From NCBI RefSeq assembly GCF_003265705.1, contig NW_020313255.1, positions 319,013-383,012 of the forward strand: a stretch of 64,000 nucleotides of DNA, in the 5' to 3' direction. Source of the DNA: Callorhinus ursinus (taxonomy: Eukaryota > Chordata > Mammalia > Carnivora > Otariidae). Shown here piece by piece: positions 1-11,299 of the stretch. Within the stretch, counting starts at the first letter, position 1. Every line of letters begins with the position of its first letter. A model generated the notes under the pieces. It was not told the origin of the DNA, searched no databases, and saw only the letters and a program-made list of their open reading frames with translations. The translations under genes and the position numbers were made by a program.

Positions 1-1529
1 CTGCCGGGGGAAAGGTGGGTAACGCACAGTCTCTTCTTGCAAAGGGAAAAGCACAGCTTTAGCTGGCAGGGGTCACCCGTCACCACCGAGCAGCCGCGCG
101 GTATCAGGCGCCGCCTGACAGGACACACCGGGAGGGACCCAGCGTGGCTTCCTCAGAGTTCCAGCCGAAACGCACAACCCGAGCCCCATCACCAGGCAAA
201 ACCCGACAAACCCAAACAGAGGGACATTCTGCAAAACAGCTGAACCGTGCTCTGGAGAAAGGGAAGTGTCACGAAGGACAAAGGGCAAGAGAAACTGTTC
301 CAGACTAAGGAGAGGGCAGAGAATCGCCACAAGATACACGGTGTGCTTCTGCCCTGAGCCCGGGATCGGGGAAACAGCGTGGCTGTGGAGGACGGGGAGA
401 GGCCAGTGGGGAGACCCCGACGCAGACTGAGGCTAGGGAGGCGTGCTGGACCACAGCCCGGCCTCCGGGGTGCTGAACGTGCTCCCGCGTTTTCATGAGA
501 ATGTCCTCGTTTGCCAGAAATGCTCGGCACCGGGGGGCGGATGGGCCTAACTTCTGCAACGTGCTCTCAGGCGGTTCAAAAATCCCACAGCCTCTCCATA
601 TAAAGAGAGCACGTTCTGACCTGTGAGTGAGGCTGGCAGAGGGCACTTATCGAAACATTTCTGTACACTTAAAATGATTTCAAAAATCAAAGTTTTTGTG
701 CGTGTTTTTTCTTTTTTTGTTTTTTAAGGAACACAGAGAAGAACATCACAATCACCTGGATGTGGAGGAAAAAGATCTTTAAACAAAATACAAAAACTGC
801 TACTGATCCAGAGAAAAAGCGAATAAACCTCTAGTGTCTGGAGGGAATGCAGGCAAGCGGAGGCCGGGGCAGGATGTCTAGGCCACACACACGGAACCGA
901 AGAGTGAGAAGGGCAGGCAGCTCACCCCACAAGAGTGGGGACGCTCCGGGGACGCACAGGCCAAGAAAGGACGCAGGACGGGGGGTGGGCAGAGGCTTTA
1001 CCCCAGCGACGTAACAGGACCACGGCTACTACAGTCATGTGCAGAGGAGCCCGATGAGAGGAGACGTGGGCGGCCACGGGAAGAGCAAGACAGCCGCCAA
1101 AAAGATGGGTGAATGTGGAGAAACAGCGATAGGAAGTACTCACTCAACAAACGCAGCCGCAACGATCTCGGGGACCAAAGCACAAGTGATCGGGGCTCTG
1201 GGCAGAGGGGCACGAAGTCACCTGAGAAATAGCAGCACAAACACACGTGCCCCAGAAAGCTCCGCAAACCATCACGGAATAAACACACAGAAAACTACAC
1301 AAGGGCTCTTCCCAGAGAAGCCTGGGAAGACATAGTACGCGCAGAAAATCACGGGGAAGGCCTGTGATTTCCTGGGAGGAAAGCAAGAGAGAGGTGTCTA
1401 CCTTGAGCCAATGAGAGCATCCGCGTGGGACTCCAGCACAGACATGTTCGTGGTGAAGGAGGCACCCGTGCAGCGGACGCGTGTTGGTTTTACTGCACGT
1501 GCATCCCGCATCACAGAGGCAGACTCTGA
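1..1529. other. NACC2 intron 2 sequence, left part
   Basis: This is intronic by position, downstream of the BTB exon donor on the minus strand. I see no exon, and no BEN-domain coding on either strand. A T-rich stretch near 700-730, preceded by 'acacttaaaatgattt', resembles the end of an old L1 but is too short to assign. The rest is unrecognised. Confidence 0.5.
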
Positions 1530-1701
1530 AAAGGGTGCTATTGAAACCTTTCTGCAAGTTTCCAGAATTCACTGCTGGTCCATCACCAGGACCGTGAGAA
1601 AAGTCACAAGAAATTCTTCAAGCAGAAGAAAAATGATATCAGATGGAAACTCAAACCTACACAAAATAAATGTGGGTAAATATCAAAGGGGTTTTTTTCA
1701 C
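1530..1701 (+). repeat. Probable old L1 remnant, part 1
   Basis: Wording such as 'gatggaaactcaaacctacacaaaataaatgtgggtaaat' (broken here: gatggaaactcaaacc / tacacaaaataaatg) resembles the 3' region of old mammalian L1M elements. It is interrupted by the reverse SINE at 1702-1884 and may continue after it. Family assignment is tentative. Confidence 0.35.
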
Positions 1702-1884
1702 TTTTTTTTAAAGATTATTTACTTATTTGAGAGAGAAAGAGAGTACAAGCAGGGGGAAGGGCAGAGAGGGAGAAGCGGACTCCCTGCTGAGCCAGGAGCT
1801 CGATGCAGGACTCGATCCCAGGATCCCGAGATCATGACCAGAGCTGAAGGCAGACGCTTAACCAACTGAGCCACCCAGGCGCCA
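1702..1884 (-). repeat. CAN-SINE (tRNA-derived), full-length, reverse orientation
   Basis: It reads in reverse: T-run and AAAGATT at the left, a GAGA tract, then 'gatcatgacc' and 'ccacccaggcgcc' at the right, which is the complement of the GGCGCCTGGGTGG head. The B-box-like 'gggatcgagtcc' complement is present. No clear target duplication was found. Confidence 0.9.
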
Positions 1885-2480
1885 GGAAAAATGTCTGTTT
1901 TATGAAAGACTCTATCAAGGGAATGAACAAACAGCAGTCCAGGAGAAAATGTTCGTGAATCACACGCCCAACAGAGGCCCTCGCCCGGAATACATAAAGA
2001 TTGCACAACTGTTGTAGGGACATAACATTCTCGATATCCAAACAACCCAGTAAGAAGGGACAAGATTCAGAGGCAGAGGCCCCGGGAAGATACATGGGTG
2101 GTGAATACACAGAAGAAATCCGACATCATCGGACATCGGAGAAACACCACCACAGCCCGGCGGGAGAAGCTTTAAAATAAGACAAAACCAAGTGTTGGCG
2201 GGAACGTGGCACATCTGGGTGCATTGTGACTGCAGCACTAGTTCCAACAAGAGCCAGGCAACATCTTACAAAGTCAAATGCATGCTTGACATGTGATGCC
2301 CACCTTACCATGGGGGAGTCCACCCCGTAGGACAGAAACCTCGAGGACAGGCAAATGTGGGGACGTGCCCATTTGCACCAGCCTCCCTCATCACTACTGA
2401 AGACTGGAAGCCACGCAAACGCCCTCTGACTGGTGAAGGAGCAGACCAACCACTGTGGCCACGCACTCACACGACACACA
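1885..2480 (+). repeat. Probable old L1 ORF2/3'-region remnant, part 2
   Basis: Fragments resemble the decayed C-terminal ORF2 region of L1. Examples are 'gaaagactctatcaagggaatgaa', 'ggaatacataaagattgcacaac' and 'tgttggcgggaacgtgg' (each shortened here to: tatcaagggaatgaa, aatacataaagattg, tgttggcgggaacg). These correspond to the AIKEND/YIKNS and 'LVRMWR'-type stretches of the family. It is much diverged and GC-shifted. Confidence 0.45.
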
Positions 2481-2673
2481 CGAGGCTCCACGCGGCCCGG
2501 CCCCCAGCCCCTGGCCCCCTGTGCACGTCCATCTACAGGAGAATGCAGAGCAGCAGGGCAAGACCTGGGGGGGCCAGGGTCCCCGGGGACCAGACGAGGG
2601 CATACAGAGGCAATGACAGGACTGCCTGCATCGGTGTGAACTGGAAAGCCGGACGCCAAAATGGACTTAAATT

Positions 2674-2797
2674 ACTTATTTATTTATTTTTAAGCAGGCT
2701 CCAGACCCAGCATGGAGCCCAATACAGGGCGTGAACTCTCGACCCTGAGATCAGGAGTCAGGGGCTTCGGCTCAAGACTGAGCCACCCAGGCACCCC
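2674..2797 (-). repeat. CAN-SINE, truncated, reverse orientation
   Basis: The right end 'gactgagccacccaggcacccc' (shortened: gagccacccaggcaccc) is the complement of the SINE head, and the left end is a TTATTTATTTATTTTTAAG tail. Imperfect flanking copies of TGGACTTA(A/G)ATT at about 2662-2673 and 2798-2809 look like a target-site duplication. Confidence 0.85.
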
Positions 2798-2824
2798 TGG
2801 ACTTAGATTTTAAAATGGACTAGA

Positions 2825-3035
2825 GGGGCACCTGGGTGGCTCAGTCGTTAAGCATCGGCCTTCAGCTCAGGTCGTGATCCCAGGGTCCTGGGATCGAGCC
2901 CCGCATCGGGCTTCCTGCTTGGGGGGAAGCCTGCTTCTCCCCCTCCCACTCCCCCTGCTTGTGTTCCCTCTCTCTCTGTGTCTCTGTCAAATAAATAAAT
3001 AAAATCTTTTTTAAAAATTAATTAATTAATTAATT
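2825..3035 (+). repeat. CAN-SINE, full-length, forward, with perfect 12-bp target duplication
   Basis: It has the head GGGGCACCTGGGTGGCTCAG, the core 'gggatcgagccccgcatcgg', a CT tract, the tail AAATAAATAAATAAAATC, and an (ATTA)n-expanded end. It is bounded by AAATGGACTAGA at 2813-2824 and again at 3036-3047, an exact 12-bp target-site duplication, so the insertion is young. Confidence 0.95.
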
Positions 3036-3288
3036 AAATGGACTAGAAATGGAACCAAGATAGTTGGCTATTTCCGGTACGAAGAATGGCGTCGGGTGAG
3101 CCGGGGAGCACGTGCCCACACGGCTCGAGGGGCCAGAGGGGACCGGAACGCACGGAGGCATGAGGGTGGTGTCACTGAGAAAGTGGATGGGCCGAGGGGG
3201 AGGCGTCTGAGGGCACAGGCCACTGGAGCACAGAGGAGGTCAACATGGGGCCAAGGAGGATAAAGTCAACCCAAAAGGGGCCGGCAGA

Positions 3289-3392
3289 GGGGCGGCCTGG
3301 TGGCTCAGGCGGTTGGCGTTCAACTCTTGATTTCAGCTCAGGTCACAATCTCAGAGTTGTGAGATTGAGCCCCGCATCAGGCTCCGAAGCCC
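3289..3392 (+). repeat. Older CAN-SINE fragment, forward
   Basis: 'ggtggctcaggcggttggcg', then 'caactcttgatttc', then 'gagattgagccccgcatc' match the older carnivore SINE layout (tRNA-like part only). The CT tract and tail are lost. Confidence 0.75.
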
Positions 3393-3639
3393 TCCAGATA
3401 AAAGACGGATCGTGGGACCGCAGGGACCCGCAGTCTCAGCCATGTGCGATGTGTAAGAAGCACCCACAGGACGTACGGCACCAGCGTGGTCAAAGCCCAG
3501 AACGCGAGGCGCCACGGCCACGGGAGCATCAGAAGCTCCAGGAGACACACACATCACCACGGCTGGAGCATGATGGAAGAGGAATCCGAATCGTTCTGTA
3601 TCTAAAAGAACAGAATTTACCCTTAAAAACCGTTGCACA

Positions 3640-4450
3640 ATTAACAACAGTAAGAAACTGAATGCGATGTGGCTTCACCGGCGAATGAATTCTATCAAAC
3701 ACACAAGAAGGAAATAACATCAAACTTACTACACAAACTCTCAAAAACGAAAGGAGGGAACAGAAAGTTTGCGTTCCCGGGACACACAAGACGCTGTAAG
3801 AAAGCCACAGGAGCCTGACCTCCAGGAACACACAAGCTGATTTCCGTAAGCAAACAGTAGCAAATCGAACCCAGCGCCATACAAGACCCACAACACGTGA
3901 TGACGAAGTGGGGTTTATCCCAGTTGCACAAGCAGGCTTCAACATTTGAAAGTGAGCTGACGCAACATGTCTGCAAAATTAAAGTGAAAACCCATAAAAT
4001 CATTCATGACAAAAAACAACTCTCGGAAGACCAGCGAACCATGCAGCAGTAGGGCGCGACTCACGCGCTCCTCATGTGACCCGGCAGTCCCACAGGCACG
4101 TGGATGTTCGCAGCCGCCTGATGATCACAGCCCCCCTCCAGAGGCCACCCACACATCTGCCACCGGGGGCCACGTCCACAGCTGCGACCAAGGCGACCGA
4201 GGACCAATGCCACATGCGTGACATGCAAAACATGGCAAGAAAAAGGAAAGACTCTGTTCAGTACGATGCCATTTCCAAGATTCTAGAAAAGGCAAGGCGG
4301 CAGGGACAGAAAGGCGGGGTGGGGGGGCTGCTGGGGGCCAGGAGGACCCAGGACACACTGCGGGAGGTAGACTGTTCTGTCTCTTGTGCCGCTTTGACCG
4401 TGGTAGTGGACTGATTCCAACCACCAGACTCATCACCCTTGGAACGGGCC
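3640..4450 (+). repeat. L1 ORF2 and 3'-region fragment, degenerate
   Basis: Broken translation gives stretches like FTGEFYQT and then DEVGFIPVAQAGFN, corresponding to the L1 reverse-transcriptase region (family GFTGEFYQ and QVGFIPGMQG..FN). Further right, 'gatgccatttcc..gattctagaaaaggcaa' and 'ggggccaggaggac' match the L1 3' region. Multiple frame breaks make it non-functional. It is antisense to NACC2. Confidence 0.65.
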
Positions 4451-5501
4451 TGGTTTACTGCATAGAAATGGTTGACTAAGCACTAGAGCAGGGGACGGAA
4501 CCGAGGGCCTGACCCACGCAGCACAGACGAGCCCCTCGCGCATTCTGCCAACAAGGGAAGCGGGAGCTCGTAGCGCACAATGGCTCACCTGATGTTCCAG
4601 AACGGGCAAACACATCCCAAGGGACAGAGGGCAGCTGGGAGCCTGTGGGGGGCGGGTGGGTGACCGTGCTCTGCTGTCACAGCCCAGACTCAGGGGCCTT
4701 TCACACCCATTTCCCAGAGGCACAGAAGTGAGACCTCAGGAACAGCCGTAGGAGGAAACCCCGGAGTCCTCGGGGTGGAAGGTTACACGTGAGGTCGCAC
4801 GACGTGCTTTGTCCTCTACCTGAGACAGGAGACACTGAGGACCGGGGAGCCAGGGAGGCCACCCCGGAGGCTCTTGGGAACGAGCCCCAAACCGCAGGTG
4901 GAGTGCACTGCCGGGCCTCCCAACACCCCAGGGCCAGCAAGGGTGGGGCACACCAGGGCCGGCACCTCCCTTGTGCTGCCTTCAAAGGGAGGAAGCCCAC
5001 CCCACCTCTGCTTGGGCCCCACCCTCGCCAGGCCAGGGACAAAAAGCCCCTGCTGCTCCCTGGGCCCTCCCAGCGGTGGGGCTGAGCTCCAGCAGTGTAG
5101 ACACCCCCGCCGGGAAGCTGTGAGAGCTGCTTGGGATTAGGATTTGCAGAACAAACCTCACCTCTCCCCTTCTCTATGAGACCCCCAAGAGGCAGTTGGG
5201 CTGCAGGTGGGAGTGGCCGACAGGCAGGGGAGGGGTGGAGGGGTGGAGGGGTGGACAGCTGCGGTCGACACAGCACCGACCTCGTGGGTGATGCTGCACA
5301 GGGCCTGGTCCAGGGCAGAGCGCGCACACTCCTTCCGGAGCTCACAGGGGCCACCTGCAGCTACTGCTCGCAGTGGGCGGAGCCGGGAACAGATGTGCTG
5401 CCGCGTGCCAGGACCCCAACCCGTGTCTGGTGTCGGGACAATGGGCAGACCCAGGGGAGCCAGCCGGCCCCCAGGGGGAAGCGGGAGCAAGACAGAGCAG
5501 G
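4451..5501. other. Intronic sequence, nothing recognised
   Basis: GC-rich intron sequence without a recognisable repeat, exon or RNA gene. Open frames here are low-complexity and lack protein-like composition. Confidence 0.5.
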
Positions 5502-5653
5502 GCCACCGCACACCCCGGGATGGCGCCCACGGCCACCACACACCCCGGGACGGCGCCCACGGCCACCGCACACCCCGGGACGGCGCCCACGGCCACCGCA
5601 CACCCCGAGACAGCGGCCCACAGCCACCAAACAGCCCGGGACAGCAGCCCACA
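5502..5653. repeat. Minisatellite, ~30-bp unit, about five copies
   Basis: The unit starts 'gccaccgcacaccccgggac' and ends 'ggcgcccacg'. Three copies of exactly 30 bp (from 5502, 5532 and 5562) differ by single bases. Two more diverged copies of 30-32 bp follow from 5592. Because 30 is a multiple of three, open reading frames run through it without coding significance. Confidence 0.9.
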
Positions 5654-6270
5654 GGGGTCCCCTCCCGGGAGCAGGTGAAGGTGGAAGTGCCCGGCTCGGG
5701 GTGCCTCTGTCTCTGACATCAGCAGGAGCAACATTTGCCCACACCAAGGAGGGGCTGGCCTGCAGCAGAAGGCGCCACAGGAGCCTGGCAGTGGGGCAGA
5801 GGCACAGAAGGTGGCCCCTCAGGCCAGCCTCACCCCACCTGCAGAGACGGCAGAGGGAGCCCCCTCCCACCACACCCTTGGTCAGCTCACTCTCCCTGGC
5901 CCTGAGCGTCACTCCCGGGGGTTCAGGGGCAGCCCATCCTGCCTCAGGACAACCCCCAGCCAAGATTAAATACTTGTTCAAGGTCTTGTTTGCTGTCTGT
6001 CTGTCTCCCTGTCTGGGCCACCACTGCTCACGGCCTGTGGGAGCAGACCCCTCACCACACTGGTTTGCCCTCTGTGCCCCGCCCACCCCCAAACCAACAC
6101 CAACCCCCACCACCTTGACGGGGCGGTGCCTCGCTCCTAGAGCAGGGGCCTCCTGAGCCCCCGAGGAGACCCCGCCCCAAGCCAGGAGCTGTGGAGAGAG
6201 GGGAGGGAGCCTGACCCGCCCTATCGACACCTGCTGCCCCTACTCAGCACCTTCCTGGTCACTTAGTCCT

Positions 6271-6355
6271 AAGAGCAACAAATCAGAAACAACCCCAGTG
6301 TCCTCGGGGACTAGATAAATCAGCTATGGTGTCTCCGCCCAAAGGACAATGGACA
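6271..6355 (+). repeat. Possible L1 ORF2 C-terminal relic
   Basis: 'aaatcagaaacaaccccagtgtcc' (in parts: cagaaacaacccc, agtgtcc), then 'gactagataaatcagctatgg' resembles the L1 phrase 'ggaaacaacccaaatgtcc...ggataaat..tgtgg'. It is short and diverged. Confidence 0.4.
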
Positions 6356-8989
6356 AGGAGGTGCAGGAGACACGGGGACACAGGCCCTGCGGGAACACAG
6401 TGGGACCACCAGGGACGGCCAACTAACCTCATCTGTCATGTTTAACTCCTTGATTTCCAAAACAAGAGACTCACACCCAGGAGCTACTAATGGTTCTTCA
6501 CAAGGTGGAGGGTGGAGATGGGGGGCACCCCGGTGGCGTCCCACACCTTCCTACACAGACGGTGATGGTCAAGACCCTTGAAGGTCACTCGGGCCCACCT
6601 CTCCCTTGACAGGTGGGGAAAACAGGCCAGGAAGAAGGAGGGACTCCCGCATGTCCTTATATGGCAGGGGGGCACCTTGGAACACACTCCACCAGCTCAA
6701 AGACGGGCCTGCCCAACCCGTGTCCAGGCCCCAGACTGGAGGCAGCAGGCTGCTCAGCGACCCGGGAGGCTGTTAGGATGTCCCCCAACCTGGCCAAGCC
6801 AGTGTGCAGAGGGAGCCCGGGGTGCAGGCAGGCAGCCTCTGAGGGCAGGCCCCTCTCTCTGCCTGCTTGCCCCCACGACCCCCTCCCCCACAACCCTCTT
6901 CCCAGCTCGCCCGGCGCCCAGTGATGCCAGCGACGTCACTGCCAATAACCTAGATTTTAACCAAGAAATCACACCCCCCCTCCCTGCCCCACTTATGGTC
7001 TCACCGAGGAGAAAACCCAGACTGTAGCACCCCAAGCCGGCCCCAAGCCCCGCCCTCCCGCGCCCACCGTCCTCTCCCGTTTCCCATCCTCCCTCCAACA
7101 CCCCCAGGAGAAGGAGGTAAGGGATGCTGATGGATGGGTGACCCCTGCAGGCACACGGCCCTGGGCCAGGCCTCTGCCCTTGGCATCTCGTGTGAGCGCT
7201 GGGGGGGGTTCAGGGCGGGGGACTGGCGAGAAAAGCTGGGTCACGGTCAAGGCAGAGGGGCAGCCCCGGGCAGCTCCGCCTCCAACCCCTACCCTGGCCT
7301 TTCCATGGCCACTGTCCCACCGGCTCCTTGGAAAACCCAAGGACACAGAGAGGCCACTATCCAGGTCGGGAGAGGGCCCCGGACTCGTCCGGCCGGATGG
7401 GCAGGTGTACTCAGATGGGCTATGGCACTGCACCTGCACCCAGCAATCCCAACACCTCATCCCATTTCTCAGCTTCCCACTCCTGCCAAGGCTCATGGCC
7501 ACACTGGATGGAGACGTCTGGAGGCTGGGGTTCTCTCCCAGCTCCGGTGTCCCACTGTGGGCCACTGGTGGACGGCCCCTGCCCCTGGACCCTTGGCAGA
7601 TTCCAGCTCCCTCTGGCTGGGTCTGGGGCTCCACGTGGCCCTTCCCCGGGTCCGGAGGTGGCCGTCAGCAGTGGGCGGAGGAAACTCCATACGGGGCACG
7701 TTCCCAGAGGCCCCCGTAAGGCCCAAGCCCAGTGGGCCCTCTGAAGGGCCAAGCCAGAGCCTGCAGGTTTCCTGGTATCAGGACAGCAAGGCTTTCCCTC
7801 TGCCACTCCAAGAAGAACCAAGTCCAGATCAACGTGGTCTTCATGCTCATGTCCTGTGGAAGTCACTCAATATGACCACGTACATTCAAATAATGAGCTC
7901 TAGGGAAAAATCATTCACTCACAGCCCCTGAGGGCAGGCGGGCGCCCCAGGCAGAGCCTCCCTGCTCCCCCCGACTTGGCCATACCATCTAGTCCTTGGC
8001 TGCTCTCGGGGAGTGGCCATCCCAAGGGCCCCAGCTGGTCGGATCGACCAGTACGGGCCTGGAGGTGGAGTAGATGGGGGGGGCAGCATCTGCCCCATCA
8101 GGGCACCAGGACATAGGGGAACAGAGGGGAGGAAAGAGTCACCACACTGCCCCTTGGGGGCCCCAGTTCTGGGACGTCACTTCCCTCTAGCACCATGTGT
8201 CCAGAGCCAATGCACTGGGCACGGGCCCTGCATGCAAACGAGCAGGCAGCAGGCCCAGGCGCACAGCCAGTTTTCGGGGAACATGGAAGGCAGGTGGACA
8301 CCCGATCCGGGACCCCAACTACTGGACCCTCTACCTAGCAGACCCTGAATGGTCTCCAGAGACGGGGATGCGACCTGTAACACCATGTTAAGTGGGGGCA
8401 TCTCAGGTGTGCAGGCCCCCAGTGGGGGACCCCTCACAAATAACGGGGGGCAGCTCATTCAGTTCAACAAGCACTTTCCGGCATGTCCCTCAGCGCTGGA
8501 CCCAGGGAGGTGGAGGGACATGAACCAGGTATGGGGGAGTCTCTGGCCTCACTGACAGTCACAGGGAAGGGCTGAGGTCGAAGGTCAGGCAGACTGGGCC
8601 ACACCGGGTCACTAAGGTCTTGAGCAGGTGGGTCGCACACTACCCTGTGAGCCCTCGGGCAGGCCCCTGGGCCACTGAGGCCCTCAGTGTCCTCTGTGAC
8701 CCGTGCAAGAGCAGGCCCCGTCCCACAGGCTGCGGATTCCTGGGGGGGTTTCCACCCAGCGTTAAGCGGCCGGTCCTCAGCCAAGGCCCTGCCCCTCTAG
8801 CTCAGCCAGCCTAGGTTGGGGACCACCCCCTGCACTCCCTGGCACAGCGGCCTCCCCGAGCGGCCATGGCCAGGCTGCCGGTGCCTTGGGGCTGAGGTCA
8901 GGCTCGCCTCGGTACCCACAGGGCCTGGGGGCGCGCCCACACGCACGGGCGGGTGGCGTGGTTGGGACCCGGGGCCAGGCCCGCACGGC
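6356..8989. other. Intronic sequence, nothing recognised
   Basis: GC-rich intron immediately downstream of the NACC2 BTB exon. I found no repeat, exon or RNA gene I can defend. A small less GC-rich patch at about 7860-7920 is the only compositional change. Confidence 0.5.
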
Positions 8990-9000
8990 GCATTACCTGC
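8990..9000 (-). other. NACC2: NACC2 splice donor after the BTB exon
   Basis: On the minus strand the exon ends TACGCAG and the intron starts GTAATG, with the exon's last base at 8997 and GT at 8996-8995. The break is in phase 1. In known NACC2 the residue after GSYA is Val, which fits a split G|TN codon. Confidence 0.9.
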
Positions 9001-9879
9001 GTAGCTGCCAGTAGCCTTGATGTACATCTGGCCGTACTGCTCCTCCACCATGGTGTCGTACGCATCGTCATCCTCCTCATCCTCCTCGTTGTGGTAAGAC
9101 GTGGGGCTGTCGGTGGTGGGCAGGCTGCTGGCCCCCGGGCTGGTCCGCTCCCCCTGGGAGTAGGGCACCTGCTGGATGCTGGGGATGAGGGTGGCCAGGC
9201 TGGGCACCCCGTAGTAGGAGACCCGGGGCAGCTTGAGAGGGGCTGCGCCCGCCACCGTGGCGCCCACCACCGCTGTGCCATCCCGGGGCCCCGTCTCCAG
9301 CGGGCGCTTGGGGGCCAGGCCCGGGCCGGCGGCCGGCGGCAGCTCCATGGCTTCATGCTTCACACGGGTCAGCAGTGGGATGGGCACGGAGGGGGACACG
9401 ACGTAGGGGGGGGCTGCAGGGGCGGCCGGCTGCAGCTGGGTGCAGGGGCTCTGGGGCTCAGAGCTGGCGTCCTCGATCATGGCGGTCTGCGAGTCACAGT
9501 GGGGCGAGCTCACCTTGAACATGAGGTCTGTGCCGCGCTCCACAATGTGCTGGATCTGCAGGAAGCCGGCCGTGTACATGACCACGAGCTGCTCGCTGGC
9601 CGCCATGGTCAGCCTGCCCGTGTAGCAGAAGGACAGGATCTGCTGGAAGCAGGCGGGCGGCACGGTGCCCGGCAGCTCGAAGGCGCTCTTACTGTTGCCG
9701 CTGAACAGGTCGCGGAAGTACAGACTGCTAGCGGCCAGGACGGCCCGGTGGGCCTTGAAAGCCTGGCCTTTGACCACAATGGACACATCACAGTAGAGGC
9801 CCAGCAGGCGCTGCTCATTGAGGCAGCCGAGCACAGTGTTCCCGAAGTTGGGGATCTCGATGTGCAGCATCTGCGACAT
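8997..9879 (-). CDS. NACC2: NACC2 first coding exon (BTB domain part; gene continues past left edge)
   Basis: This exon encodes residues 1-294 plus the first base of codon 295 of nucleus accumbens-associated protein 2, a nuclear BTB/BEN-domain transcriptional repressor. Family knowledge: NACC2 (RBB) is reported to recruit the NuRD complex. The protein begins [20 protein letters not shown] and matches NACC2 rather than NACC1, which begins MAQTLQMEIP. The BTB/POZ domain spans about residues 20-123 ([36 protein letters not shown]). Asp31 and Arg45 have the 14-residue spacing of the conserved BTB pocket pair. A Pro/Ala-rich linker follows, with a basic patch near 190, and an acidic run at about 264-272 (NEEDEEDDD). 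The start is fixed by an in-frame TAG at 9892-9894, 15 nt upstream, and by G at -3. The reading frame stays open past the donor to 8797, but the GTAATG donor at 8996 and the family structure argue for splicing there. The BEN-domain exons are not in the window. No frameshift or stop was seen. Confidence 0.96.
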
Positions 9880-9941
9880 GGCGGGCAGGCGCTAGAGGGC
9901 GGGCCTCAGACTCAGCGCGGGAGCGCCCGAGTGGGGCACAT
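9880..9941 (-). other. NACC2: NACC2 5'UTR portion of the coding exon, with splice acceptor
   Basis: On the minus strand a pyrimidine tract, CCCTCTCTCCCCACAG (about 9942-9957), gives a strong acceptor with AG at 9943-9942, so the exon would begin at 9941. The 62-nt leader up to the ATG contains the in-frame TAG that closes the frame upstream of the start. The 5'UTR is therefore split, with one or more non-coding exons further upstream. Confidence 0.8.
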
Positions 9942-11299
9942 CTGTGGGGAGAGAGGGCATGGGGACACCTGGTCAGGCCCCCAGACGCCAGGGCCCACCC
10001 ACCAAGGGTATGCAAATGCGCTCCGCCCCAGCGTGCCCGTGCCCCCCTCGCCCCTCCTCCGCGCGCTGCCCCCCCCCCCCCCCCCCGCCCCGGCCCGGCC
10101 CGGCCCTCCAGCAGGAACCCCTCCAGCCAAGGGGCCCAGGGGAGGCCCTGGGGCCAAGCTCCTCACAGGGGCTGGCGGGACCCCGGCTGGGCTCAGAGCT
10201 GCACAGCCGCATTCCAGCCAGGGGCGTGCCCCCAACCCCTCGTGCAGCTCCCAGAGCCCACCCCCAGGAGAGCGCCGGAGCCCTCGGGCAGGGACGCCCC
10301 GTCTTAGCAGACACCAGGAACAGAAACGGAGGCCTGCACTCCGGGAGGACGGGGAGGACAGAGGACAGAGCACAGAACACGGAACAGGGCACCGCCACCC
10401 GCGGCGGCTGCCAGGGGTGAGGGTGGCGGCGGCTGGGAGGGGTGAGGGTGGCGGGCCGTGTCTGCAAACTCTTCTCCCCAAGAAAAAGTTAGCAGCAAAG
10501 GAGCCCCTCCCAGCCCTTCCCCTGGGGGGGGCCGGAACCCAGAGCGAGCAAGTGGGTCTTGCAAGGGGGTCTTTTGGTTTCTGGTTTTTCTTCTTTTCCC
10601 TTGTGGCACCAGCCGCACGGAGGGCCCACACAGGGGGAGTCCCACCCAGTGGCTGAGAGAGGATGGCCAGGGGTGGGGGCGCCCAGGGCAGTGAGCCAAG
10701 TTAGCAGAAGCTCCAAGTCGGGCGCCGGCCCCACTGCCCCTCCCCCGGGACGAGCTCCCGGGGCCACGGGCAGGGACCCGGCCGGACCAGCAGCGGGGAG
10801 CCTGGCGCAGCCCCACCTGCCCGCCCTCCCAGTCCCCCAGCTCCCCACGCTGGCCAATCCCTGCTGGCTCGGTCCCAGCCCAGGTGACTAAAGGGGTCAG
10901 GGGGAGACGGGGGAGGGACCAGCAAGGGCTCGGGATGCCGCTCCCTCTGCCGCCACCGGGCGCCCTAGGGGCTGGGGGACGGGGCTCCAGCGAGGTTGAT
11001 CCGATGCCCGGTTCACGGGGGGGTGGGGGGGGGCTGGGGACGGCCGGGCGGAGAAGGCGCCGGCCCAACTCCGCACAGCGGCGCCCGCACAAAGGGCTGC
11101 TCTGTCCCGCGGGAGGAAAGTGCAGGCGGCCGCAGAGGCGCCGGGCGGCCGGGGAGGGAGGGCGGAGGGAGGGCGGAGCGCCTGGACCCCGGCGACAGGA
11201 GTTGGGCAGATGGGTGGCCGCTGGGGGAGGGCCCGCAGTGCCCCCGCTGCAGAGAAGTTGCCGGGCCGGCCGTGGCACCGGCCTGCAGGGGAGACCTAC
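9942..11299 (-). other. Candidate short NACC2 intron between proximal first exon and coding exon
   Basis: If the donor at 11299-11298 is used, this 1358-bp segment is an intron running GTAGGT...CCACAG on the minus strand. It holds an 18-bp C homopolymer (10069-10086) and no repeats. If only the distal promoter is used, it is part of a longer intron 1. Confidence 0.4.

Noticed and set aside
5502..5653. Possible CRISPR-like array
   Set aside because: The repeats are directly abutting with no unique spacers and the DNA is mammalian. It is a minisatellite.
5131..6156. 341-codon plus-strand frame
   Set aside because: It is kept open by the 30-bp minisatellite (a multiple of three) and GC bias, with no protein-like features.
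1..8989. Search for the NACC2 BEN-domain exon
   Set aside because: No minus-strand frame here shows the BEN-region sequence expected after the BTB exon, so the next exon is presumed to lie beyond the left edge.
8953..10656. A 567-codon plus-strand open frame covering the NACC2 exon
   Set aside because: It is the antisense shadow of the NACC2 coding exon in CpG-rich DNA. Its composition is low-complexity (His/Gly/Ala-rich) with no domain.
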